A stretch of DNA of 64,000 nt from Niastella koreensis GR20-10. Its GTDB lineage: Bacteria > Bacteroidota > Bacteroidia > Chitinophagales > Chitinophagaceae. A program made the position numbers and the translations under genes. Position 1 is the stretch's first letter, and each line of letters begins with the position of its first letter. Below the pieces are notes generated by a model. The model did no database searches. It had not been told where the DNA came from and saw nothing but the letters and a program-made list of their open reading frames with translations. This document shows, piece by piece, positions 8,872-17,932 of the stretch. The stretch spans positions 5,034,744 to 5,098,743 of the forward strand of contig NC_016609.1 in NCBI RefSeq assembly GCF_000246855.1. The letters are read 5' to 3'.

Positions 8872-9258
8872 TAAGTTGCCTATTTATAGTGAAAAGTATT
8901 AAAGATATTTGCATAAGTTAAGCAGATATGCTCTAATCTAACGAACCGATGGTCCAATGTTGGTCCTGGATGACCTATTTATAAGAATTGATAACACATA
9001 ATCGGAACTTAATTATCTATAATGAGTAAGGGTTAATACACAATTAGGGAAAACCATTGCATAAATTGACAAGGATGAATTAAAGTTGAGTAATAATATC
9101 GCATAATTAGTCAGCTTTAAATCACATTGTATCGTTCCATCTGCATTCTTACCCGCTTTTATTTATGGCCATACCTGGCCTGGCTAAAAACTTTTGGCAA
9201 CGCAGATAAAACAAAGTAGTATTAATTGAAAACTTTTCACGGTCGAATGATTTTACGT
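8872..9258. other. AT-rich non-coding stretch
   Basis: There is no open frame of useful length on either strand, and stop codons are dense in all frames. The left 40 bp may be decayed copies of the 21-bp repeat. I see nothing else I can support, apart from whatever promoter drives the TIMP-like gene. Confidence 0.6.
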
Positions 9259-9675
9259 ATGAATAAACAGCTGGCATTAACGCTCTTTTCGATTTGCTTC
9301 CATTTTATTACCGCTTCAGCCTGCGATTGCATCATGCATCCGGTTGAAAAATATGTTGACACGTCAAAATATATCGTTACCGTAAAAGTAAAAAAACTGA
9401 TAAGCCCTGACGTAAATGGGCAAAGCGGAAAAGCCATCCTGGTCATCACCCAAAGCCTTAAAGGAACCATTTTAAAAAGTCAGGAAATTGAAACAGACGC
9501 TGACGGAAGTGATTGTTCTTTAACATTCCAAATGAATAAACGGTATTTATTATTTGGCAATTTCAACAACAGCAAATTTTATGTTTATCATTGTTCTTAT
9601 TCCGACGAAATAAAATACTCCAAAAAGCGTATTCGAAGAATAAGAAAATATCTGAAAAGTAAAGACCAGTTATAG
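9259..9675 (+). CDS. secreted TIMP/NTR-like cysteine-rich protein
   Basis: 138 aa from the ATG at 9259. This start gives a proper signal peptide (MNKQLALTLFSICFHFITAS), whereas upstream TTG and ATG codons add a basic leader. After cleavage the protein begins ACDCI, followed by a hydrophobic VTVKVKKLIS strand and later Cys residues (DGSDCSLTF, YHCSYS). An N-terminal C-x-C followed by such a strand is typical of the TIMP/netrin-like fold, known from metalloproteinase inhibitors and seen in uncharacterised bacterial proteins. Its C-terminus is very basic (KKRIRRIRKYLKSK). Target unknown. Confidence 0.6.
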   Translation: MNKQLALTLFSICFHFITASACDCIMHPVEKYVDTSKYIVTVKVKKLISPDVNGQSGKAILVITQSLKGTILKSQEIETDADGSDCSLTFQMNKRYLLFGNFNNSKFYVYHCSYSDEIKYSKKRIRRIRKYLKSKDQL

Positions 9676-9800
9676 GATCATCGAATAATCACATCGCAGC
9701 ACCACATCCTGTGTTCTTCCTTTGGCCAATGTAAAAACAAACAATACCAGGACCTGTAACAAATCGTCCACCGGCCCGACAAAAGAATAGCCAGTCAACA

Positions 9801-10493
9801 ATGGACTTTTCAGATCTGTTCTGCCATGTTGATATGAGCAAAACAAAAATATATCCAACTATGACCTCAACACCCGACAACAGTTTATTACCGGAATTTG
9901 AGAGCGTTAAAGACTATGATGAAGAAATTTTATGGACGGGCAAACCAAAACTCCTTCCTTATATCTTAAATGGGATTGGTCCATTCCTCTTCACGCTTCT
10001 GATAGCTATATGCTGGATCTCATTCACAAATAATTTCATGAAGGCTTCAGGAACCGCCCCATTTCCATTGATTTGGCTGGGCGGGTTAGTGCCGTTGGTC
10101 TTTGGCTCTTTTGCTTTTCTAAACAGGCTGCTTTCATACCGCAATACCGCTTATGCCTATTCCAACAAGCGGATCATGATCCGGACAGGTTTTATTGGTA
10201 CAGATTTCAAGACCGTTGATTATGATAAAATAGTTGAAATGGAAGTACGTGTAAACGTAATTGAACGTATGAACAACGTAGGTACCATACGCTTTTTTAG
10301 CGGCAGTACCCAAACTGATGATGGCCATACTACAAAGACCTATGACAAATGGATTGCCATTGAAAACCCGTATGAGGTATTTAAACTGGTTAAACAAACT
10401 GCCGTAGATATAAAGACCGACTATAATTATCCGAACGCCCTGAGGCCGGAAACAAATCCGGGTCATAAAACAAAATATGATAGAAAAGACTGA
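9801..10493 (+). CDS. bacterial PH (bPH2/YdbS-like) domain membrane protein
   Basis: 230 aa from 9801; a start at 9861 (MTSTPDNSLLPEF) is equally plausible and removes an unusual leader. EEILWTGKPKLLPYI is followed by two membrane segments (about residues 53-75 and 88-108) and then a cytoplasmic PH-like module: YAYSNKRIMIRTGFIGTDFK, VDYDKIVEMEVRVNVIERM, GTIRFFSG. That order matches bPH2/DUF304 proteins, membrane proteins of unclear role sometimes linked to envelope stress. It is a single-gene unit. Confidence 0.7.
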   Translation: MDFSDLFCHVDMSKTKIYPTMTSTPDNSLLPEFESVKDYDEEILWTGKPKLLPYILNGIGPFLFTLLIAICWISFTNNFMKASGTAPFPLIWLGGLVPLVFGSFAFLNRLLSYRNTAYAYSNKRIMIRTGFIGTDFKTVDYDKIVEMEVRVNVIERMNNVGTIRFFSGSTQTDDGHTTKTYDKWIAIENPYEVFKLVKQTAVDIKTDYNYPNALRPETNPGHKTKYDRKD

Positions 10494-10652
10494 GTAACCG
10501 CTGCCCGCGGGTAAAAGATTGCTTTCAGCGAAAAAAGCGCCGGGATTCAATAAACCAGGCAGCAGAAAAAACCAACTAACAGCCGTTTAAAACGCATTAT
10601 CCTTTTATTACATCATGCTTTTTAATAATTTTATGCCATCAGAAAGGCATTG

Positions 10653-11246
10653 ATGCAACAACCAAACAACGGCAATGAGTTAATAATGCGGGTAGTGCAG
10701 GGTGATGAGATCGCCTTTGGACAGTTGTTCCGGTTATACAAGAACAAGCTTTACTCCTTTATTTTCCACCTGAGCGGCAGCGCCACCATTGCTGAAGACG
10801 TATTGCAGGATGTTTTCTTAAAGATCTGGCGCGACCGCGACCAGCTTACCGGTATCGACAATTTCAATGCTTACTTATATCGCATGGCGCAAAACACGGC
10901 TATCAATGTGTTGCGCCGCCAAAGCCGGGAAGCCCTGCTACTGAACGAAGTACAGCGGCTGGCGCCGGAAGGGGTCCAAAGCGATGAACTGCTCACTGTA
11001 AAAGAGGTACAAACTGCCCTGCAACAGGCCATTAACAACCTGCCGCCCCAACAGCGCAAAGTGTACCAGTTGGGTCAGGAACAGGGATTCACCTACGAGC
11101 AAATTGCCGCCTCCCTCGGCATTTCCACTTCCACCGTTCGCAACCACATGGTACAGGCGCTGAAAACCATCCGCGAATACATCGCCCAGCATTTCCCCTC
11201 CCTTCTTATTTACCTCGTTCCCGCGGTAGCCATGATGATGGCTTAA
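10653..11246 (+). CDS. ECF sigma-70 factor, FecI-like (Bacteroides expansion family)
   Basis: 197 aa from the ATG at 10653 (the preceding TTG would add one residue). Region 2 is visible at ~20-90 (AFGQLFRLYKNKLYSFIFHL, AEDVLQDVFLKIWRDRDQL, YLYRMAQNTAINVLRR). Region 4 is at ~130-185 (LPPQQRKVYQLGQEQGFTYE, then IAASLGISTSTVRNHMVQAL). A hydrophobic tail (PSLLIYLVPAVAMMMA) is common in this family. The adjacent fecR and STN-domain susC indicate a cell-surface signalling cascade in which ligand-bound SusC releases this sigma factor via FecR to transcribe the downstream operon. Confidence 0.92.
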   Translation: MQQPNNGNELIMRVVQGDEIAFGQLFRLYKNKLYSFIFHLSGSATIAEDVLQDVFLKIWRDRDQLTGIDNFNAYLYRMAQNTAINVLRRQSREALLLNEVQRLAPEGVQSDELLTVKEVQTALQQAINNLPPQQRKVYQLGQEQGFTYEQIAASLGISTSTVRNHMVQALKTIREYIAQHFPSLLIYLVPAVAMMMA

Positions 11247-11353
11247 AAAATATTTTCCAGGCAACTAGACTTCTCTTTCCCGCGGTTTGTCACACATATG
11301 TACCATCACAATTTCATAACCTTTTTGTAACCTTTCCTAAACACGCTAAAGCC

Positions 11354-12625
11354 ATGTCTCAACAAAGACTACAGGAATTACTGGATAAATTATTAACCAA
11401 CGATTGCACCGCCGCCGAGAAACAGGAGCTGTTTCAACTCATTGAAACAGTTAATGATGAACCGCAATTACAGGATGTACTGGAAGGCGCCTGGATGCGC
11501 TATAACCAGCCCAGTCATGTTGTTGGGGACGACCGCTCGGCCGCCATCCTGAAAAATATCCTGAATGAAAGCCAGGTAATACCGCTGCCCCGGAAAAGAA
11601 AGTTATGGCCATATATAGCTGCCGCTGCCTCGGTGATAGTATTGATTGGCCTGGGAGTTTACCGCCTGATACTGCACCCATCAAAGGGACCGGTACAACC
11701 GAATATGGCGGCCATCACCAATGATGTAAAGGCGCCCGATAAAAGCATAGCGACCTTAACCCTCGCTGGCGGCCAACAGATAATGCTCGACCAGGTGCCA
11801 AGCGGAACCCTGGCAACAGAAAACGGATCGCGGGTGATAATGGAAAAAGACGGACAACTGGTGTATCAATCGGCAACAGACAATAAGCAATTGGCAATTG
11901 TTACCTATAATACATTGAACAATCCCAGGGGCAGCCGGGTAATATCGCTAACCCTGCCCGATGGCAGTAAGGTTTGGATGAATGCAGGCACCTCGCTCAC
12001 CTACCCTACCGCATTTACCGCCAATGAAAGAAAAGTAGCTCTTACAGGCGAAGCTTATTTTGAAGTGAAGAAAGATGCCAGAAAACCGTTCAAGGTACAT
12101 TTCGCATCAGCAGGCAGGGAAGGAACTGTTGAAGTATTAGGCACTCACTTTAATATAAAGGCGTATGATGATGAAGCTGATTCAAAAGTGACCCTGCTGG
12201 AAGGAAGCGTGAAAGTTGGCAAACGGCAGACGGCAAACGGCAGAGAAGTTTCAGTGATACTTAAACCAGGAGAACGGGCTATTGTACCAGCGAGCCCACT
12301 CACCACTGACCCTGCCGGTTCCCGGCATCCCGACAAAGTCGGGAACTCACCTCTCACCATCGACCATTCGCCTGACCTCGATCAAACCACTGCCTGGAAA
12401 GATGGCCTGTTCAATTACAAACGCAGCGACATCACAGAAGTATTGCGCGATGTGGCCCGGTGGTACGATATAGATATTGTGTATGCTGGCAATCGTCCAA
12501 ACGACACTTTTACCGGTGGTATTGACCGCACCGCCACCCTAACAGAGTTGTTGACCATTTTACAGATGACCGGTATTCGCTTTAAACTGGAGGGAAGAAA
12601 ACTGACCGTGCTGAGCGGCAAATAA
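11354..12625 (+). CDS. FecR-type anti-sigma factor
   Basis: 423 aa inner-membrane protein. The cytoplasmic N-terminal helical region is at 1-80 and the single membrane helix at ~84-106. A periplasmic FecR domain follows (DGSKVWMNAGTSLTYPTAF, GEAYFEVKKDARKPFKVHF, VEVLGTHFNIKAYDDE, VTLLEGSVKVGK), then the C-terminal DUF4974 domain (GLFNYKRSDITEVLRDVARW, GIRFKLEGRKLTVL), which contacts the STN domain of SusC. The linker (residues ~288-341) is odd: it contains a 14-bp tandem duplication and a palindrome flanked by direct repeats, all in frame. It lies 107 nt downstream of the sigma gene. Confidence 0.92.
   Translation: MSQQRLQELLDKLLTNDCTAAEKQELFQLIETVNDEPQLQDVLEGAWMRYNQPSHVVGDDRSAAILKNILNESQVIPLPRKRKLWPYIAAAASVIVLIGLGVYRLILHPSKGPVQPNMAAITNDVKAPDKSIATLTLAGGQQIMLDQVPSGTLATENGSRVIMEKDGQLVYQSATDNKQLAIVTYNTLNNPRGSRVISLTLPDGSKVWMNAGTSLTYPTAFTANERKVALTGEAYFEVKKDARKPFKVHFASAGREGTVEVLGTHFNIKAYDDEADSKVTLLEGSVKVGKRQTANGREVSVILKPGERAIVPASPLTTDPAGSRHPDKVGNSPLTIDHSPDLDQTTAWKDGLFNYKRSDITEVLRDVARWYDIDIVYAGNRPNDTFTGGIDRTATLTELLTILQMTGIRFKLEGRKLTVLSGK
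12218..12365. repeat. simple repeats and a palindrome inside the fecR linker
   Basis: GGCAAACGGCAGAC at 12218-12231 is repeated with one change at 12232-12245. The palindrome TCCCGAC-AAA-GTCGGGA lies at 12328-12344. Flanking it, CTCACCACTGACC (12299-12311) and CTCACCATCGACC (12353-12365) match at 11 of 13 positions. All sit between the FecR and DUF4974 domains and keep the frame open, which suggests insertion of small dispersed repeats at a tolerant linker. Confidence 0.6.
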
Positions 12626-12652
12626 AAACGGAGACAAATGATCCGAAAAAAA

Positions 12653-12680
12653 ACCGCCCCGAATTGGCGTTCGAGGCGGT
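12653..12680. other. intergenic hairpin between fecR and susC
   Basis: ACCGCCCCGAA and TTCGAGGCGGT form an 11-bp stem with one mismatch around the loop TTGGCG. On the minus strand it is followed by a run of T (A-run at 12645-12653), so it has the shape of a minus-strand terminator although no minus-strand gene enters here. It may instead act on the plus-strand transcript to separate expression of fecR from the susCD operon. Confidence 0.5.
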
Positions 12681-12780
12681 GAGTAAGTCGAGGTCATTAT
12701 TTATAAAAAGTCGGGCAGACTTATTTATTGTTAAACCGTCTGAACGGATCCATCCGGAATGACCTAAACCAACCAAAACT

Positions 12781-15700
12781 ATGCAGTTACAGGCGAACGG
12801 CAAAATATTGCCGTATCCATCACTAAAAACGCTGTTGATGATGAAGTTTACAGCCTTACTGATCCTGGCCACCTGCTTACAGTTACAGGCCAACACGTAT
12901 GCGCAAACCATTACGCTGAATGTGAAAAACAGTTCCCTGGAATTTGTACTGGGACAATTAAAAAAGCAAAGCGGCTACCAGTTCTTTTATAAGGACGCGG
13001 TGCTGCGCGATGCCAAACCGGTGACCCTGGAAGTAAGCAACCGCCCCTTTGAAGAGGTACTGAACCTGTGTTTGAAAGACCAGCCTTTGAAATGGAGCAT
13101 TGTAAAAAAAACAGTGGTGATCCAGGAGAAGGAAAAAGTTCAGTCCATTACGCGCGCAGACACCCTACCGCCAAACCAGGCCACCGGCGCGCCGCAAACT
13201 GTTAGCGGTACCTTGCTGGAAAATACCGGCAAACCCATAAACGGTGCAGGAGTTGCGCTTACAACTACCGATCAAAGCAATACTAAATACACCAATACCA
13301 ATGAGCAGGGCGCGTTTTCCTTTACAGGCGTGGCGCCCGGTTCCTACACCCTCATTGTTACGCACGTTACCTACAACCGGGTTGACAGAAAAATAAAAGT
13401 TACCAATGCCCCGGTTGCCGTGCACCTGAGCATGGCGCCATATACCGAAGAGCAAAGGGAAGTAGAAGTGGTAATGAACAACGGTTACCAGGCAAAAAGC
13501 AAAGCTACCCAAACGGGTTCCGCGAATGTGGTTACTGCCAAAGAAATTGAAGCCAGCCCTTCTACCAACCTCCTGGAGCGTTTGGAAGGCAAGGTGCCTG
13601 GTGTGTTGTTCGATGTACGTAACAACAAGATACAGGTAAGAGGCACGAATGGCCTGAGTGTTAACGGCCTGATAGCCCCGCTGGTAGTTATTGATGGTTT
13701 CCCGGCCATCGATCAGAACCTTACCAATATCCCCAGCGCATCGGTTGACAGGGGAAACCCTCTTACCGGTAAGATCATCAACGCCACCGGCAACGCCATC
13801 CTCAGCACCCTTAACCCCAACGATATTGAAAGCATTACCTTTTTAAAAGATGCGGCCGCGGCCGCCATCTGGGGTTCTATGGCCGCTAACGGGGTTATTG
13901 TTATCGAAACAAAAAAAGGTAAAAGAGGGATGCCTCAGATAAATCTCAACACCACGCTGAGCGTTTCCGGCCCTGCTAATTTCAAAAATCTTAAAACCCT
14001 GTCCAGCGCAGAGTACATCGATCTTGAAAAAGAACTGTATGGCCTGAACATGTTTGCCGATCCTACCACCAACTGGAAAAATACCGAAGTAAGCGACGTC
14101 GTCAATACCCTGTTCCGCAATAAAAGAGGCGAGATCACTGACGCTCAACGCGATTCCATTTTGGGTGTACTCAGCAGCCATAATAACCAGGGCCAGCTAA
14201 AAGATTATCTGTTACAACGTGCAGTTACCCAACAGTACAACCTGAGCCTGAGCGGCGGTGGCGACAACAGTACCTATTACCTGGCCGGTAATTATACCCG
14301 CAATGTACCGGTATATAAAAGCAATGCCAATCAGAATTATTACATCACCTCCAATACAACCAACGACTTTTTTAAAAGACGTCTTACCATTGGTACCAAC
14401 CTCAACTATACCTATGCCCAAAGCCAGTTAAATACCGCTGCAGCCAACGCCATGAGCATTGGCAATTTGGGTTTACGCCCTTATGATATGCTGGTAGATG
14501 AAAATGGCGTTCCTGTTCAAAGAAGTATTGACTTTACCCAAAGAGTTACAGACAGCTTAACCCGCATGGGTTACCTGCGCTGGACCTATAATCCCATAGA
14601 TGAACTGCGTTACAATAATTTCACCGACACAAAAAGCACGGTACGGATGCGTTTGTCGGCAAGAGGTGTTATCACCAGTTGGTTAAGTGCTGAAGTATCG
14701 GGCCAGTTACAACGCAGCACCGATCAGCAGGAGAACCTGCAGAACAAAGACAGTTACCTGGGCCGCCAGCTTTTAAACGTAGCCACCTCCTATAATGCTA
14801 CTACCAAAAAATTAGTATACGGCATACCCCTGGGTGGCGTTTATAAATTGAGCAATGTACGTGGCGAAGATTATGGGTTGCGTGGTCAGCTCAACATTAA
14901 TAAGTCGTATAAAAATCACCGCATCAATGCCATCCTGGGTTCGGAGATCAGACAAAGCAAAGTAGCCGGCAATCAACAAACCCTGTACGGCTTCGATGAA
15001 GACCTTGGCACTTCTGTAAACATTAACACTACCTCTACCGGATCTTATACTACCGTTACCGGTACTACCGGCAGCATCAGTAACCAGGATAACGGCATTT
15101 ACAGAAGCATTAGAAGATACCTGTCGTATTACGGTATGGTTGACTATGGATGGAAGAACAAATACTTTGTATCGGGTAGCTTACGCTATGATGATGCGAA
15201 TATAGTGGGTGTTGACAGAAGGAACCGTGCTCAGCCATTATGGTCAGCAGGCGGCCGTTGGAACGTTAGCAGCGAGTCGTTTATGCAACATGCGTATCCG
15301 TTGAACCGGTTGAGCCTGCGTGCTACCTATGGCGTTGGCGGTAACGCCCCTAACGGCGGTCAAAACTATACTACGGTAAACATAGGCTCAACAGATCCTT
15401 ACACCCAGTTGCCTTATACTACTATTGGCCAGCCAGCCAATCCTTTGCTGGGGTGGGAAACTACCAAAACCACCAACCTGGGACTGGATGCCGGCTTCTT
15501 TAACGAACGCATCAGTCTTACAGTAGATGTATATCGTAAAAAAACCGAGAACATCCTGTACAACATGCCATCTAACAGCACCTATGGCTACAGCACCTTA
15601 CAGGTAAATGCTGCCAATTTAAAAGGTCACGGCGTGGAAGTTTCGCTTACCGGCGTACCCGTTAAAACAGCTGACTGGCGCTGGACCTCCACTTTCAACC

Positions 15701-16446
15701 TTGCTTTCAACACCAACAAAATAACGGACAACCGTTTTCCTAATAACACCGGCAGTATTGGTGGTAATAACACGGTTTACAACAACTATCCTAATGACTA
15801 TATGTTTGCCTACGCCTGGGCCGGACTGGACAGCGTAGGGCAAACTCAATTGTTTGATTCTACCGGCAAAAAACTGAATTCTTTAGCCAGCAATACCGCT
15901 AAAAAACAAATGAAGTATATGGGGCGTACTACCCCTCCTTACTTTGGCGGGTTTATGAATACCATTCAGTACAGGAACTTTACCCTTAGCGCCCGTATCA
16001 CTTTCTATATGGGTTACGTATTCAGGAGACAGGACCTTAGTGCTGGCTATCCCAACAACTCCGGTACAGTAACGGGCATGGTGAACAACAGCCAGATGCT
16101 GAACAGCAGATGGCGCAAAGCCGGCGACGAAGCTACCGCCCTGGTACCAGGTTTGGCCAAAATAAACTTCAACAGCCTTGACTGGTTCAGAAATGCCGAC
16201 TTAAATGTGCTTGATGCCAGTAACGTTCGTTTTCAGCAAATAACACTTGGGTATTCGTTGCCGCAAACGGTGATCAATAAAATAAAAGTGTTCAAATCCA
16301 TTAACGCCAATGCTACGGTAAGCAACCTGGGTATTATCTGGCGTGCTAACAAAGAAGGCATCGACCCCGATTATGCCAACAACAGCAACTTTACCAACCT
16401 GCCGCCCAGTGTGAATTATACGTTCAACCTTAATTGCTCATTCTAA
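12781..16446 (+). CDS. SusC/RagA TonB-linked transporter with STN signalling domain
   Basis: 1221 aa. The signal peptide ends near YAQ (42). The STN (secretin/TonB short N-terminal) domain is at ~43-115 (ITLNVKNSSLEFVLGQLKKQ, SGYQFFYKDAV, KWSIVKKTVVIQ). A carboxypeptidase-regulatory-like domain occupies ~140-215, then the plug (GSANVVTAKEIEASPSTNLLERLEGKVPGV within ~245-275; LNPNDIESITFLKDAAAAAIWG), and the barrel ends NLNCSF. The STN domain is the part that touches FecR DUF4974, matching the sigma/fecR genes just upstream. The ATG at 12781 gives a long leader; MMKFTALLIL (12838) is an alternative start. The substrate is unknown, but the protease gene in the operon points to peptides or proteins. 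Confidence 0.93.
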   Translation: MQLQANGKILPYPSLKTLLMMKFTALLILATCLQLQANTYAQTITLNVKNSSLEFVLGQLKKQSGYQFFYKDAVLRDAKPVTLEVSNRPFEEVLNLCLKDQPLKWSIVKKTVVIQEKEKVQSITRADTLPPNQATGAPQTVSGTLLENTGKPINGAGVALTTTDQSNTKYTNTNEQGAFSFTGVAPGSYTLIVTHVTYNRVDRKIKVTNAPVAVHLSMAPYTEEQREVEVVMNNGYQAKSKATQTGSANVVTAKEIEASPSTNLLERLEGKVPGVLFDVRNNKIQVRGTNGLSVNGLIAPLVVIDGFPAIDQNLTNIPSASVDRGNPLTGKIINATGNAILSTLNPNDIESITFLKDAAAAAIWGSMAANGVIVIETKKGKRGMPQINLNTTLSVSGPANFKNLKTLSSAEYIDLEKELYGLNMFADPTTNWKNTEVSDVVNTLFRNKRGEITDAQRDSILGVLSSHNNQGQLKDYLLQRAVTQQYNLSLSGGGDNSTYYLAGNYTRNVPVYKSNANQNYYITSNTTNDFFKRRLTIGTNLNYTYAQSQLNTAAANAMSIGNLGLRPYDMLVDENGVPVQRSIDFTQRVTDSLTRMGYLRWTYNPIDELRYNNFTDTKSTVRMRLSARGVITSWLSAEVSGQLQRSTDQQENLQNKDSYLGRQLLNVATSYNATTKKLVYGIPLGGVYKLSNVRGEDYGLRGQLNINKSYKNHRINAILGSEIRQSKVAGNQQTLYGFDEDLGTSVNINTTSTGSYTTVTGTTGSISNQDNGIYRSIRRYLSYYGMVDYGWKNKYFVSGSLRYDDANIVGVDRRNRAQPLWSAGGRWNVSSESFMQHAYPLNRLSLRATYGVGGNAPNGGQNYTTVNIGSTDPYTQLPYTTIGQPANPLLGWETTKTTNLGLDAGFFNERISLTVDVYRKKTENILYNMPSNSTYGYSTLQVNAANLKGHGVEVSLTGVPVKTADWRWTSTFNLAFNTNKITDNRFPNNTGSIGGNNTVYNNYPNDYMFAYAWAGLDSVGQTQLFDSTGKKLNSLASNTAKKQMKYMGRTTPPYFGGFMNTIQYRNFTLSARITFYMGYVFRRQDLSAGYPNNSGTVTGMVNNSQMLNSRWRKAGDEATALVPGLAKINFNSLDWFRNADLNVLDASNVRFQQITLGYSLPQTVINKIKVFKSINANATVSNLGIIWRANKEGIDPDYANNSNFTNLPPSVNYTFNLNCSF

Positions 16447-16459
16447 CAACCGGTCATCA

Positions 16460-17827
16460 ATGAAACAGTTATTATATACCCTGTCAGCACTCGCAGTATT
16501 AGCCACCACCGCCTGTCGCAAGTATGTTGAAATCTCGCCCGTAAATGTTCGGCAGTTAAAATACACCAAAGATTATCAGGGATTGTTGTACAACAGCTCC
16601 CAGTTAATGGAAAAAACGTACCTGTATCCTTTATACGCCAGTGATGAAGTATGGACAGCCGACGGAACAGTATGGCAAACCAATCTGAACATTAACCTGG
16701 GTTATGCCTATTGCTGGTTACCCAAAATATGGGCGGAAACACAGGAAGATCCCGATTACGCCACCCAGTACCAGATCATCTATAACACCAACATTGTAAT
16801 AAATGAAGTAATGAACAGTGAAGGCGGCACAGATGCAGAAAAGCTCAAAGCTTACTCCGAAGCCCTGGTACATCGTGCACATGCTTATTTTACCCTGGTG
16901 AATATTTACGCCAAACAATACGATCCCGCCACGGCTGCCACCGACCCTGGCGTGCCTGTTGTATTACAGACCAACTTCACATCCAGTCTGAAAAGGGTAA
17001 GTGTAGAAGGCGTGTATAACCAGATCATCGGCGATCTGCAAACAGCGCGCCCTAACCTGGCCGTCACATCGGATGTAAACACCAACCCATCCCAGGCAGC
17101 TGTGTATGCCATGCTGTCGAAGGTATACCTGAACGAGCGCAACTTTATAAAAGCCGGTTTGTATGCTGATAGCGCCCTGCAACTTAAAAACACCCTGGTA
17201 GACCTGAATGCGTATGCGGCCGCACCAACCACCTACCCCAATAAGTCAAACGACCCGGAAACCATTTTCTCCAAAGTCGTTTCCAGCTTCGTTTCAACCT
17301 TACCGCTGAGCAATGAGGCAGTGAATTTGTTTGACTCCGTTAACGACCTGCGTTACAGGATGTTCACCCAGCCAGGAGCCAACATACCTGTTTCTAACTT
17401 TACCAACCGCGGTACTTACAAACACCGCCTGGCCAACCAGGGCATTTATGTGGGACCCAAAGTTCCCGAAATCATGTTGATTAAAGCTGAATGTGAAGCC
17501 CGTGCCGGCAACACCTCCACCGCTTTAACTGTGTTGAACAACCTGCGCAGGAAACGTTTCACTACCACCGGTTACACCGATCTTACTGCTGCTACGGCGC
17601 AGGATGCATTGCAACTGGTGATCATGGAAAGAAGAATTGAACTGATGGGCACCGGCGCCCGCTGGTTCGATCAGCGCCGGTTGCAAAAAGACAACCTGAT
17701 CTCAACCGTTAGCCGGCCGTTCAAAGGCGTTACCTATACCCTGGCGCCCGGCAGCAACGAGTATACGTTCGCCATTGCAGACAAATACATTCTTCTGAAT
17801 CCGGAAATAGAACAGACCCCCCGCTAA
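16460..17827 (+). CDS. SusD/RagB family lipoprotein
   Basis: 455 aa, shorter than the SusD at 2990-4675. Lipobox TTAC (Cys19). A helical TPR-like core (ALVHRAHAYFTLVNIYAKQYDPA) and the C-terminal signature LVIMERRIELMGTGARWFDQ are present. It follows its SusC partner by 13 nt. At 17464-17526 a KVPEIMLIKAECEARAGN helix matches the usual SusD repeat before the C-terminal signature. Surface lid and ligand binder for the upstream SusC. Confidence 0.92.
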   Translation: MKQLLYTLSALAVLATTACRKYVEISPVNVRQLKYTKDYQGLLYNSSQLMEKTYLYPLYASDEVWTADGTVWQTNLNINLGYAYCWLPKIWAETQEDPDYATQYQIIYNTNIVINEVMNSEGGTDAEKLKAYSEALVHRAHAYFTLVNIYAKQYDPATAATDPGVPVVLQTNFTSSLKRVSVEGVYNQIIGDLQTARPNLAVTSDVNTNPSQAAVYAMLSKVYLNERNFIKAGLYADSALQLKNTLVDLNAYAAAPTTYPNKSNDPETIFSKVVSSFVSTLPLSNEAVNLFDSVNDLRYRMFTQPGANIPVSNFTNRGTYKHRLANQGIYVGPKVPEIMLIKAECEARAGNTSTALTVLNNLRRKRFTTTGYTDLTAATAQDALQLVIMERRIELMGTGARWFDQRRLQKDNLISTVSRPFKGVTYTLAPGSNEYTFAIADKYILLNPEIEQTPR

Positions 17828-17863
17828 GGAAAGGAAAGTATAGCCAACGGCCCCCCTCCCTAC

Positions 17864-17889
17864 CCCTCTCCGCCAGCTGGCGGAGAGGG
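17864..17889. repeat. 26-bp perfect palindrome with CCGCCAGCTGGCGG core
   Basis: CCCTCTCCGCCAG is followed directly by its reverse complement, so both arms meet with no loop. It sits in the susD-metalloprotease gap inside a C/T-rich then G/A-rich context. The same core recurs at 20501-20512 and 60061-60076. No T-run follows, so it need not terminate transcription; it behaves like a REP-type dispersed palindrome. Confidence 0.7.
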
Positions 17890-17932
17890 AAGGTGGGAGC
17901 CCAGTAAATGATTTTTATTAACAAACACCATT

